Assembly: GCF_009765995.1 (NCBI RefSeq)
Contig: NZ_LMUI01000020.1
Location: forward strand, 62,001-126,000
DNA length: 64,000 nt
From: Methylocapsa sp. S129
Lineage (GTDB): Bacteria > Pseudomonadota > Alphaproteobacteria > Rhizobiales > Beijerinckiaceae
Direction: 5' to 3'
Of the stretch, positions 8,586 through 16,845 are shown one piece after another; the stretch's first letter is position 1, and the number at the start of each line of letters is the position of its first letter. A program made the position numbers and the translations under genes. The notes beneath the pieces were generated by a model. The model was not told the origin of the DNA and did not search any database. It worked only from the letters and a program-made list of their open reading frames with translations.

Positions 8586-10433
8586 TCAATCTCCAACGCG
8601 CTGGGCGGCGAGCGCCTTCTCATAATTGTCGCGGGCCGCGACGACGGTTTCGCGCGATGACACTTCCGGCACCGCGACATCCCACCACGCGCCGCCGGCG
8701 TCGGTGATCGCCATCGGATCGGTGTCGATCACGATCACCTGGGTCGCCTTGGCCTTACGCGCTTTTGTGAACGCTGTCTCCAATTCGTCGATCGATTTCA
8801 CCTTGACCGCCTCAGCGCCAAGGCTGCGCGCATGGGCGACGAAATCGACGGTGGGCAGCGTCTCGTGGCGCGTGTCGCGAAGCAGGTTGTTGAAGGATTC
8901 TCCCCCCGTCGCGCGCTGCAGCCGATTGATGCAGGCAAAGCCCCGATTGTCGTTGACGACAATGATCAGCTTCAGGCCGAGCATCACCGAGGTCGCGATC
9001 TCCGAATTCATCATGAGATAGGAGCCGTCGCCGAGCGAGACGATCACTTCGCGATTCGGCTGCGCCATTTTCACGCCGAGCGCACCGGCGATTTCATAGC
9101 CCATGCAGGAATAGCCATATTCCGCGTGATAGCCGAGCGGCGCGCCCGCCTGCCAATGCTTGTGCAATTCGCCGGGCAGGCCGCCCGCCGCGCAGACCAC
9201 GATATCAGTGGCCAAGCCGACCCGCTGCAGGGCGCCGAGCACTTGCGCGTCGGAGGGCAGTTCGAGATTGGTCGGGGCGATATAGCGGGCGGCGACTTTC
9301 ATCCATTCGGCTTTGGCTTCGACCGCCGATTGGCGCCAGACGTCGGGCGCCTTCCAGTCGCCTAACGCCGCGTCCAGGGCCGCGAGCCCGGCGCGCGCGT
9401 CGGCGACGAGCGGCAGGGCGCTGTGCTTGATCGCGTCGAAGACCTGAACATTGAGGCCGATGAAGCGACGCGCCGGATTCTGGAACAAGGCCCAGGAGCC
9501 GGTGGTGAAGTCGGCGAGCCGCGTGCCCACGGCGAGAATGACATCGGCCTCTTCAGCCAGTTTGTCGGCGGCGCCGGTGCCAGTGACGCCGATGGCGCCG
9601 AGCGACAGTTCATGGTCGGCCGGAATCGCCGATTTGCCCGCCTGCGTTTCGGTCATCGGGATCGCGTGCTTTTGACAGAAGGCCAGCAGCTCCTTCTCGG
9701 CGTCGGAATAAAGAACGCCGCCGCCGCAGATGACGAAGGGCTTCTTGGCGGCGCGCAAGGCGGCGACCGCCTCTTTCAATTCATGTGCGTCGGGCCCCTG
9801 CCGGCGCGGGCGATGCAGACGCTCCTCGAAAAAGCTCAAGGGATAATCATAGGCTTCCGCCTGCACGTCCTGGCAAAAGGCGAGGGTGACGGGGCCGCAT
9901 TCGGCCGGATCGGTCAATACGCTGATGGCGCGGGTCAGCGCGGGCACGATCTGTTCGGGCCGCGTGATGCGGTCGAAATAGCGCGACACCGGCTTGAAAC
10001 AATCGTTGGCGCTGATCGTGCCATCGCCAAAATCCTCGACCTGCTGCAGGACCGGGTCGGGCCGGCGATTGGCGAATATGTCGCCCGGCAGAAACAGAAC
10101 CGGCAGGCGATTGACCGAAGCGACGGCGGCGGCGGTGACCATATTGGTCGCGCCAGGGCCGATCGAACTGGTGCAGACCATCATGCGCTGGCGTCGCGAC
10201 GCCTTGGCGTAGGCGACCGCCGAAAGCCCCATCGCCTGTTCATTGTGCGAGCGGTAGGTCGGCAGGTTGTCGCGCGCCGCATAGAGCGCTTCGCCGAGGC
10301 CGGCGACATTGCCATGGCCAAAGATTGCGAAGACGCCGCCAAACAATGGGACCTTCTTGCCGTCGACCTCGGTCATCTGTTGGGCGAGGAAGCGAACGGT
10401 CGCCTGCGCGGCGGTGAGGCGAATCGTTTTCAT
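8586..10433 (-). CDS. iolD: 3D-(3,5/4)-trihydroxycyclohexane-1,2-dione hydrolase
   Basis: IolD is a thiamine diphosphate enzyme that opens the cyclohexanedione ring to give 5-deoxy-glucuronate. The 615-residue protein has the three-domain layout of the acetolactate synthase superfamily. It shows the catalytic region FGHGNVAGLGEAL, the substrate segment YRSHNEQAMG, and the ThDP/Mg motif GDGSYLMMNSEIA ending in NDNRGF. The start was placed at MKTIRLTAAQA (10433), with GGGAG nine bases upstream, rather than at the longer frame from 10460. It follows the DUF2157 gene by 39 bases in the iol operon. Confidence 0.96.
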   Translation of the reverse strand: MKTIRLTAAQATVRFLAQQMTEVDGKKVPLFGGVFAIFGHGNVAGLGEALYAARDNLPTYRSHNEQAMGLSAVAYAKASRRQRMMVCTSSIGPGATNMVTAAAVASVNRLPVLFLPGDIFANRRPDPVLQQVEDFGDGTISANDCFKPVSRYFDRITRPEQIVPALTRAISVLTDPAECGPVTLAFCQDVQAEAYDYPLSFFEERLHRPRRQGPDAHELKEAVAALRAAKKPFVICGGGVLYSDAEKELLAFCQKHAIPMTETQAGKSAIPADHELSLGAIGVTGTGAADKLAEEADVILAVGTRLADFTTGSWALFQNPARRFIGLNVQVFDAIKHSALPLVADARAGLAALDAALGDWKAPDVWRQSAVEAKAEWMKVAARYIAPTNLELPSDAQVLGALQRVGLATDIVVCAAGGLPGELHKHWQAGAPLGYHAEYGYSCMGYEIAGALGVKMAQPNREVIVSLGDGSYLMMNSEIATSVMLGLKLIIVVNDNRGFACINRLQRATGGESFNNLLRDTRHETLPTVDFVAHARSLGAEAVKVKSIDELETAFTKARKAKATQVIVIDTDPMAITDAGGAWWDVAVPEVSSRETVVAARDNYEKALAAQRVGD

Positions 10434-10472
10434 GGCGTCGAACTCCCATTCAGAATGCAATCCGCGCCAAAC

Positions 10473-11546
10473 TCAACTGGCGAATGCGCGAGCCGGGCGC
10501 AAAGCGCGCAGCGCCGCCGGCATATGCCTTTCGATCGCGGCATTGATTTGTCGCTGACGCCGCTGGAAGGCGATTCCAAGGAATATGATCGCCAGACCCA
10601 GCGCCGATAAGACGAAAGAAAACAGCAAGATGTCCTGGAAGACGTCGGCGGCGAGATAGCCGAGATAGCCCGCGACGCCAATCGTGCCAAGAACCGCGTA
10701 AATCCTGCGATCGAGAAACAGGCCGAACGCGATGAAGGCGATGCTGATCGCGCAAAACAGCGCCTTGCCGAATCCGGTCGACGATTCCGACATCGCCAGC
10801 GCTGACCAAAGCGTTATCGCGCCAAACAAATGCAGCCAGAAGCCAAAATCGCCCTGGCGGGCGCGCAGCAGGTCGAGCGCCCAGGCGACCGCGACCATGG
10901 CCAAGCCGAAGGCGAGCGAGACCCGCCGCCGCAATTCCCAATCGCCCAAGGCGCCGCCGCCGAACCAGCGCACAATGTCCATCGACATGAACCAGAGCGC
11001 GACGGCGGCGATCAGCAGGATGAAAGCGAAGGGGAAAAAACGCAGCGCGATCATTGAGGCGACGATCGCGCCGACTTCCATATAGACCCAATTGCCGTTG
11101 ACGTAAGGAAAGAAGTCCTTGTAGGAGCCGGGGGCGCCGAAGCTCCACAGGTTGAGGCCGTCCTGGACGCCGTAGATCGCCAGCGGCGCGAGCGAGACCG
11201 CGACCGCTATGCAAAGACCGCCGGGAACGCGCAAGTCCAGCGAGCGCCACAGGCGCCGGCCGAGCAGAACGAAACCCAGCGCGTAAACAATGGCTGTGAC
11301 GGTGAGAGCGAAGCCGCCCATCGCGGCGAAGGCGGCGGTGGAGAACAGGCCCATCGCGCCGATGACGATTAGCGCGCCGGCGTACCAGAGCACATGAGTG
11401 ACATCGAACTTCGGCCTTGGCGCCAGCGGCGCGGCGTCAACCGCCGTGCGCGAACGCGCGCGAACAAAGGCGACAAGGCGGTCGCGCACATTGGAATCAA
11501 GAATCCCGGCATCGACCGCCGCCTGAAGTTCGTCGTCGCTAATCAT
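10473..11546 (-). CDS. DUF2157 membrane protein within the iol operon
   Basis: The 357-residue protein starts with a soluble segment of about 55 residues (ISDDELQAAVDAGILDS, typical of DUF2157). About ten transmembrane helices follow, then a short basic tail. The ATG at 11546 overlaps the 3' end of iolC by 8 bases (ATGATTAG) and has ACAAGG upstream, so it is translationally coupled to iolC; iolD follows 39 bases later. It is therefore an operon member, not a neighbour. DUF2157 proteins have no established function. A role in inositol uptake or sensing can only be inferred from position. Confidence 0.85.
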   Translation of the reverse strand: MISDDELQAAVDAGILDSNVRDRLVAFVRARSRTAVDAAPLAPRPKFDVTHVLWYAGALIVIGAMGLFSTAAFAAMGGFALTVTAIVYALGFVLLGRRLWRSLDLRVPGGLCIAVAVSLAPLAIYGVQDGLNLWSFGAPGSYKDFFPYVNGNWVYMEVGAIVASMIALRFFPFAFILLIAAVALWFMSMDIVRWFGGGALGDWELRRRVSLAFGLAMVAVAWALDLLRARQGDFGFWLHLFGAITLWSALAMSESSTGFGKALFCAISIAFIAFGLFLDRRIYAVLGTIGVAGYLGYLAADVFQDILLFSFVLSALGLAIIFLGIAFQRRQRQINAAIERHMPAALRALRPARAFAS

Positions 11547-13461
11547 GCGCCTTGTCCCGCCCACCGGACGAGTCTTGCCACATTTTGCAAAGGCGCGCGA
11601 ATGAGCGCGCCATCAGGTCGACCGCCGCCGCATCGCCGATTTCGCCAGCGAGCCATGCTTTGGCCGGCTCGGCGAAGATCGTGCGCCCGACCGCGAAACC
11701 TCTCACGAGATCGCAGCTACGCGCGATGGCGAAAGAGGCCGCCAATTGCTCTTCGCTCGCCTCAAGACCGAGCAGCAGGATGCCGCGACAATAGGAATCG
11801 TTGCTCGCGATCGCCTGGGCGATATTCCTCCATGCCTGCGCGCTGGCCTGGCTCTCGAGCTTCCACCAGTCCGGCTTGACGCCGATCGCATAGAGCCGTT
11901 CGATGACGCTCGCAATCGTCTTGTCGTCGACGGCGCCATGTTTGCTAGCGATGATCTCGACCAGCAATTCCCGGCCGATTGTGCGCGTCGCATCGTAAAG
12001 ACGCAGCAGTTCGCGCTCCTGTCTCGCCTTCATGTCCGGCGTATCGTCGGGATGGTAGAAGCACAGGCATTTGATCGTGTGGCTCAGCGGCCATTCGATC
12101 AGCTTGGCGCCGAGCGAGCCGCCAAATTCAAAGTCGAGCGGGCGGGAGCCCGGATCTTCGACGGGACGACCGATCCAAAAGCCGTGGTCGGCCGCGCGAA
12201 ACAGGGCTTCGCGGCCATATTTGCCGTCGAGCAACATGCCAAAGCCAGCGCGGCCATCGGCGACTTTCGCAGCCGCTTCGACCGCAAGCTTTTTGAATGC
12301 GCCGATCCGCTCGCGCGGCGCATGCGCCTCGTCGGCGATGGCCTCAAGCTGGGCGCGATGGTCGATGGCCAGAGCCATCAGCCCGGGCGGTTGCTTGGCG
12401 CGGGTGGTCGCCCAGTGAATGTGATTCAGGGCGGCGTCGTGACGCAGCGCGCGATGCGGCGAGCCGTGTTTGAGGAAATGCTGCAGTTCTGGAAAAGTCA
12501 GATATTCGGCCGAACAGAGAAGGCGCGATACCGCGAAGGCGCCGCCCGCATTGGCGAAGGCGCAGCAGGTCTCGATAGGTTCGTCGCGCAGCCATCCGCG
12601 CAGAAAACCAGACATGAAGGCGTCGCCGGCGCCTAGCACATTATAGACCTCGACCGGAAAGCCGGGGCCCTTGAGACCCTCTTCGATGGAAGCGGGAATG
12701 GCGCCGGGGAACACCGCGCAACCCATCGGCCCGCGCTTCATCACGATCGTCGCCTTGCTCAGCGCGCGCACGGCTCTCAAGGCGTCGTAGGGATCATCCG
12801 CGCCGCCCGCGATCATCAACTCCTCCTCCGTCCCGACGATCAGATCGCAGAGAGGGAGAATCTTTTGCAGCCGGGCCGACACTTCTTCCGACTTGATATA
12901 GCGCTCCTCGCCAGCCCCATGCCCGGCAAGGCCCCAGAGATTCGGACGGTAGTCGACGTCGAAAGCGACCTTTCGTCCGTGTTTTCTGGCGAACGCAATC
13001 GCGAGATTCTGCGCGGCCGCATTGTCGCGCCTGGCGAAATGCGTTCCCGTAACCACGATCGCTTTCGCGCTGGCGATGAAAGTCTCGTCGATGTCGCTCT
13101 CATCCAGCGCGCTGTCCGCGCAATTGTCGCGATAGAAAATGAGCGGGAAAGTCTTGTCGTCGCGAATGCCCAAAATCACGAGCGAGGTGAGACGGGTCGG
13201 ATCGGTGTGAATGCCGGTGACAGAGACGCCCTCGCGCGCGCATTGCTCGCGGATATGGCGCCCCATATGTTCATCGCCGACGCGCGTGATGAGGCCGCTC
13301 TTCAGGCCCAGCCGCGCCGTGCCGATCGCGATATTGGTTGGGCAGCCGCCCACTGCTTTGGAAAGGCTCGCCATATCCTCAAGGCGCCCGCCAACCTGCG
13401 CGCCGTAGAGGTCGACCGACGAGCGGCCGATGGTGATGACGTCGAGGGTTGGCTCGGACAC
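11539..13461 (-). CDS. iolC: 5-dehydro-2-deoxygluconokinase fused to DUF2090 domain
   Basis: The N-terminal 330 residues form a PfkB/ribokinase-type sugar kinase. They show ITIGRSSVDLYGAQVGG, AVGGCPTNIAIGTARLG and the catalytic NVLGAGDAFMSGF. The C-terminal half is DUF2090, an aldolase-like TIM barrel (LMALAIDHRAQLEAI, MLLDGKYGREAL, FYHPDD, KPDWWKLE). In rhizobia this fusion is common; the second domain is thought to act on the phosphorylated product, giving dihydroxyacetone phosphate and malonate semialdehyde. I chose the GTG at 13461 because the kinase fold begins almost at once; a longer frame runs to 13518 but crosses a hairpin repeat. The length is about 640 residues. Confidence 0.93.
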   Translation of the reverse strand: MSEPTLDVITIGRSSVDLYGAQVGGRLEDMASLSKAVGGCPTNIAIGTARLGLKSGLITRVGDEHMGRHIREQCAREGVSVTGIHTDPTRLTSLVILGIRDDKTFPLIFYRDNCADSALDESDIDETFIASAKAIVVTGTHFARRDNAAAQNLAIAFARKHGRKVAFDVDYRPNLWGLAGHGAGEERYIKSEEVSARLQKILPLCDLIVGTEEELMIAGGADDPYDALRAVRALSKATIVMKRGPMGCAVFPGAIPASIEEGLKGPGFPVEVYNVLGAGDAFMSGFLRGWLRDEPIETCCAFANAGGAFAVSRLLCSAEYLTFPELQHFLKHGSPHRALRHDAALNHIHWATTRAKQPPGLMALAIDHRAQLEAIADEAHAPRERIGAFKKLAVEAAAKVADGRAGFGMLLDGKYGREALFRAADHGFWIGRPVEDPGSRPLDFEFGGSLGAKLIEWPLSHTIKCLCFYHPDDTPDMKARQERELLRLYDATRTIGRELLVEIIASKHGAVDDKTIASVIERLYAIGVKPDWWKLESQASAQAWRNIAQAIASNDSYCRGILLLGLEASEEQLAASFAIARSCDLVRGFAVGRTIFAEPAKAWLAGEIGDAAAVDLMARSFARLCKMWQDSSGGRDKAHD

Positions 13462-13505
13462 GAGCGGCAATTCCTGGTTCTTGGCGCTTCGCGAGCGCTG
13501 TTTCT

Positions 13506-13528
13506 CCCTCCCCCACAAGGGGGAAGGG
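13506..13528. repeat. GC-rich imperfect palindrome between SDR gene and iolC
   Basis: A C-rich run (CCCTCCCCC) and a G-rich run (GGGGGAAGGG) flank ACAA, giving a short, strong hairpin on either strand. It lies in the gap between the SDR gene and iolC. Related sequences are CAAGGGGGAGTGGG at 21-34 and CCCTCC-CCTCT-GGAGGG at 23582-23598. These look like a small dispersed palindromic element of rhizobial genomes or an intercistronic hairpin. No T-run follows on either strand, so it is unlikely to be a full terminator. Confidence 0.45.
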
Positions 13529-13563
13529 AATTCTTCGGCCCATTTGATCGGCGTGCGCCAAGC

Positions 13564-14400
13564 TTACGGTTCGATCGGCGGATCGCTGACGCCGACGATC
13601 GTCTGGTCAAAGTCGATATTCGAGCCGGTCATCAGTCCCGATTCTTCGGAGCCGAGATAGGCGCAGGCGCGCGCGACCTCATGGGGGTCGATGAGGCGCC
13701 CGAACGGGCGTGATTTGACGGCTTCATCGAGCCAGCCGTCCTTCGCGCCGTGATAGGTCTTCATGATGCGGTCTTCGCCCGGCGTCGCCATCCAGCCGAT
13801 ATTGAGGCCGTTGACGCGGATGCGGAATTTGATCAGCGAATGCGCGGCATTTCTGGTCAAGGTCGCGAGCGCGCCCTTGGAGGCGCAATAGGCCGTGATG
13901 AACGGTTGGCCGCCATGGGCGGACATCGATTGGATGTTGATGATCGAGCCGGCGGTTTTCTCGCGGCGCATGATCTTCGCCGTCTCCTGGATCAGGAAGA
14001 AAGGCGCGCGGACGTTGACGTTGAAAATCTCGTTGAAGCGTTCTTCGGTCGTGTCGAAAATATTGCCGCGATCGGTGAGGCCGGCGGCATTGACCAAAAC
14101 GTCAATTCTCTTAAAGCGGCGATCCGCCTCGCCGATGACCTCGCGGCAATCGGCGACGCTGCCAAGATCAGCCGCGACGAACGAGGTTGGGCAGCCGGTC
14201 GCCTCGATTTCCGCGGCCACACGCGCGCCATTGGCCTTGTTGCGCCCGCAAATGACGAGGCCCGCCGCGCCGCGCTCGGCGAAAAGCCGGGCGATCGCCT
14301 CGCCCAGGCCCTGCGAGCCGCCGGTGATGACGGCGACCTTGCCGTTCAAATTGGCTGGGCCGCGATATTCCGCGCGCTTGGGCCCAGAATTGCCTGTCAT
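13564..14400 (-). CDS. SDR-family oxidoreductase, first gene of iol operon
   Basis: This is a 278-residue classical short-chain dehydrogenase. The cofactor motif TGGSQGLGEAIA is near residue 27, the structural NAAG follows (VNAAGLTDRG), and the catalytic Ser and YxxxK appear in INIQSMSAHGG and YCASKGAL. The stretch MATPGEDRIMK and the C-terminal SGLMTGSNIDFDQT complete the fold. It is the promoter-proximal gene of the minus-strand iol operon, divergent from iolG. SDRs occur in rhizobial inositol clusters and may oxidise an inositol isomer or intermediate, but the substrate cannot be read from sequence. The family call is secure and the role is inferred. Confidence 0.88.
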   Translation of the reverse strand: MTGNSGPKRAEYRGPANLNGKVAVITGGSQGLGEAIARLFAERGAAGLVICGRNKANGARVAAEIEATGCPTSFVAADLGSVADCREVIGEADRRFKRIDVLVNAAGLTDRGNIFDTTEERFNEIFNVNVRAPFFLIQETAKIMRREKTAGSIINIQSMSAHGGQPFITAYCASKGALATLTRNAAHSLIKFRIRVNGLNIGWMATPGEDRIMKTYHGAKDGWLDEAVKSRPFGRLIDPHEVARACAYLGSEESGLMTGSNIDFDQTIVGVSDPPIEP

Positions 14401-14527
14401 GGCGTTTCCTCTTCTTGTCGAGAGCTTATGGCGCTCCCGGATGTTGTGAAAGGACTTGCCGCAGGGGTTCAGCCTCGCGACGCGACGGGATCAAAATCAG
14501 CTCCGTTTCGACCGGAATGAAACAAAA

Positions 14528-14569
14528 ATTCTATTCACAAGTCAAGATAGAATGTGTATTCTTTTTTGA
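14528..14569 (+). promoter_or_regulatory. Divergent iolG/iol-operon control region
   Basis: TTCACA (14534-14539) and TATTCT (14557-14562), 17 bases apart, form a credible sigma-70 promoter for iolG. The -10 element is embedded in the perfect palindrome AGAAT-GTGT-ATTCT (14549-14562). A further half-site, ATTCTAT, at 14528-14534 pairs with ATAGAAT at 14547-14553. Such a palindrome over the -10 suggests a repressor site, plausibly for an inositol-responsive regulator encoded elsewhere. The local sequence is AT-rich compared with its surroundings. No regulator gene for this locus lies in the window. Confidence 0.55.
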
Positions 14570-14608
14570 AAGAGGCAATCGACCATCGAGACGGCGAGGG
14601 AATGGACC

Positions 14609-15595
14609 ATGAGGTTTGGAATTATCGGCGCGGGACGGATTGGCAAGATCCATGCTTCGAATGTCGCGGCGCGTAAAGATTGCGAGGTCCGTTTGATCGC
14701 GGACGCGGATCGTTCCGCGGCGCAATCGCTCGCCGAAGCGACCGGCGGCCGGGTCGCCGAGATCGACGCCATTCTGGCCTCGAACGAAATTGACGCCGTC
14801 GCGATCTGCGCTCCGACCGACATGCATGCCGATCTCATCGAGAAGGCGGCGCGCGCGAAAAAAGCGATCTTTTGCGAAAAGCCGGTCGATCTCGACGCCA
14901 ACCGCGTGCGCGCTTGCCTCGAAGTGGTCGCCGCGACGGGCGCGATCCTGATGGTCGGCTTCAACCGGCGCTTCGACCCGAATTTCGCTTCCCTCCAGCA
15001 GCGCATCAGGGACGGCGCCATCGGCGCTGTCGAGATTGTCCAGATCACCTCGCGCGATCCAAGCCCGCCGCCCGTATCCTATATCTCGCGGTCCGGCGGC
15101 CTGTTCCGCGACATGATGATCCATGACTTCGATATGGCCCGTTTCCTCCTGGGCGAAGAGCCTGTCGCCGTGAGCGCGATGGGTTCGGCTTTGGTCGACA
15201 AGGCGATCGGCGAGGCCGGCGATGTCGATACGGCCGTCGTCATTCTGGAGACGAAATCGGGCAAAGTCGCCCAGATCTCCAATTCGCGCCGCGCGACCTA
15301 TGGCTATGACCAGCGCATCGAGGCGCATGGCTCCAAAGGCATGCTGCGCGCCGACAACATCCGGGAGACCTCGGTTGAATTCGCCGGGGCGCAGGGTTTC
15401 GCCAGCGACAAGGTTCTCAATTTCTTCTTGGAGCGCTACGCCGCCGCCTATCGCGACGAACTCGACGCCTTCGTCAAAGCGGCGAGCGCCGGCGTCGCAC
15501 CACGCCCCAATGGCGAGGATGGCTTGCGCGCCAATCTGCTCGCCGACGCCGCCAACCTGTCCTGGCGCACGAAGCAGCGCGTCGCGCTGGGGTGA
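14609..15595 (+). CDS. iolG: Inositol 2-dehydrogenase
   Basis: IolG oxidises myo-inositol to scyllo-inosose with NAD+, the first step of the pathway. The 328-residue protein belongs to the Gfo/Idh/MocA family. It shows the N-terminal Rossmann motif IGAGRIGKIHASN, the catalytic Lys in EKPVDLD, VGFNRRFDPNF and the catalytic Asp/His region GLFRDMMIHDFDMARFL. GAGGG lies about 8 bases before the ATG. It is divergent from the SDR-iolC-iolD-iolE-iolB operon across about 200 bp, and both sides probably share control. Confidence 0.95.
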   Translation: MRFGIIGAGRIGKIHASNVAARKDCEVRLIADADRSAAQSLAEATGGRVAEIDAILASNEIDAVAICAPTDMHADLIEKAARAKKAIFCEKPVDLDANRVRACLEVVAATGAILMVGFNRRFDPNFASLQQRIRDGAIGAVEIVQITSRDPSPPPVSYISRSGGLFRDMMIHDFDMARFLLGEEPVAVSAMGSALVDKAIGEAGDVDTAVVILETKSGKVAQISNSRRATYGYDQRIEAHGSKGMLRADNIRETSVEFAGAQGFASDKVLNFFLERYAAAYRDELDAFVKAASAGVAPRPNGEDGLRANLLADAANLSWRTKQRVALG

Positions 15596-15691
15596 AATCA
15601 GGCCCTCGCCCGGTCCGGTTTGGCCCGGTCTTGCCCCCGGCGCATTGTCCAAGCATATACGCTGCCGGCGCGGTCGGATGATGGGCGAGGC

Positions 15692-16765
15692 ATGCTGGAC
15701 GAGAACAGGGATCGCCTGCCGATCGACGCGGCGACTGAACGGACCCAACAAACGAAAGGCGCCCTTCGGGGCGCCAGAATCGCGCTACTAATTCGCCAAA
15801 ACCGCATATTCCTGCACCGCTTGGGATTGGCGGCGAGTCTCGCCATCGTCTCGATATCGCTGTTTTTCTTTTTCCGCACGATCATCAGAGTCGACCCGCA
15901 TCAGCTCGAAGGCGCATTCGCCGCCACGGGGCTGGATCAGATTGCGCTCGCCTTTGCTTTGTCGGCGCTCTCTTATCTCGCCTTGACCGGCTATGACGGG
16001 CTGGCGTTGAGGCATCTGCACGTCAAAGTGCCCTATAAACTGACCGCGCTCGCCTCCTTTACGAGCTACGCCGTCTCCTTCACGCTTGGCTTTCCGCTCA
16101 TTACCGGCGGCGCCGTACGCTATTGGATCTATGGCCCCGCTGGACTTTCGGCGGGCAAGGTCGCGAGCCTGACGGCGATCGCCGGCATCACATTCTGGCT
16201 GGGCATGGGCCTGATCGTTGGCATCGGCTTCCTCTTCGAAGCGCAGGCCATCGGCGACATCAATCATTTTCATGCGCTGGCCAATCAATTGATCGGCCTT
16301 GGCGTTATCGGCGCTCTCGTCGCCTATTTCATCTGGGTGGGCGTGCGCAAATGGCGGGCGAAGCCCGTCGTTTTCAATCTGGCGCTGCCGGGTCCGGTGC
16401 TGACGTTGGGGCAAATGATCCTGGGCGTCGTCGACGTCTGTTCGGCCGCGGGCGTGCTCTACGTGCTTTTGCCGCACGGCCACGGACTCGCGTTTTTGAC
16501 GTTCTGCGCCCTCTACTCTTTCGCGTGCATGCTCGGCATCGCGAGCAATGCGCCGGGCGGCCTTGGCGTATTTGAAGCAACGATGCTCAAGGGCGTCGGC
16601 GGTCCGAGCGAATCCCTGCTTGCCTCGCTTCTCTTATTCCGCGCAATCTATTACCTGATCCCTTTCATTCTCGCGATGGCTCTGCTCGGCGCGCATGAGG
16701 CCGCGCGACGCTGGCGTTCGCTGCGCGAAGCGATGGAAGCGTCGGGGGATGTCGACGAAAGTTGA
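15692..16765 (+). CDS. UPF0104/lysylphosphatidylglycerol synthase-type membrane protein
   Basis: This protein of about 357 residues has eight or nine transmembrane helices and the UPF0104 pattern: LTGYDGLALRHL, FTSYAVSFTLGFPLITGGAVRYW and SNAPGGLGVFEATML. That family covers the flippase-like N-terminal domain of MprF but here has no aminoacyl-transferase domain, so it is a stand-alone membrane protein of unknown substrate. GGGCGAGG precedes the ATG at 15692. A perfect UUCG hairpin at 15758-15775 lies inside the first 30 codons; the first start codon after it is a TTG at 15821 without a ribosome site. It stands between iolG and phoR. Confidence 0.8.
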   Translation: MLDENRDRLPIDAATERTQQTKGALRGARIALLIRQNRIFLHRLGLAASLAIVSISLFFFFRTIIRVDPHQLEGAFAATGLDQIALAFALSALSYLALTGYDGLALRHLHVKVPYKLTALASFTSYAVSFTLGFPLITGGAVRYWIYGPAGLSAGKVASLTAIAGITFWLGMGLIVGIGFLFEAQAIGDINHFHALANQLIGLGVIGALVAYFIWVGVRKWRAKPVVFNLALPGPVLTLGQMILGVVDVCSAAGVLYVLLPHGHGLAFLTFCALYSFACMLGIASNAPGGLGVFEATMLKGVGGPSESLLASLLLFRAIYYLIPFILAMALLGAHEAARRWRSLREAMEASGDVDES

Positions 16766-16845
16766 TCCATGGGCCGCTTCAAGGCATTTCCCGGTGAAGC
16801 GGAGGTCGGCTCGCGGGAAGTCATTGCGCGAAGGCTGCGGCAATC

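Noticed and set aside
9423-10610. Long open frame antisense to iolD
   Set aside because: It sits opposite iolD and has no conserved domain; the same explanation applies to similar frames opposite sdhA, iolE, iolC, divL, ada and podJ.
14531-15751. Long open frame antisense to iolG (about 400 codons)
   Set aside because: It lies wholly opposite a well-conserved gene, has a composition rich in Arg, Ala, Asp and Gly without any domain, and is explained by the high third-position GC of iolG.
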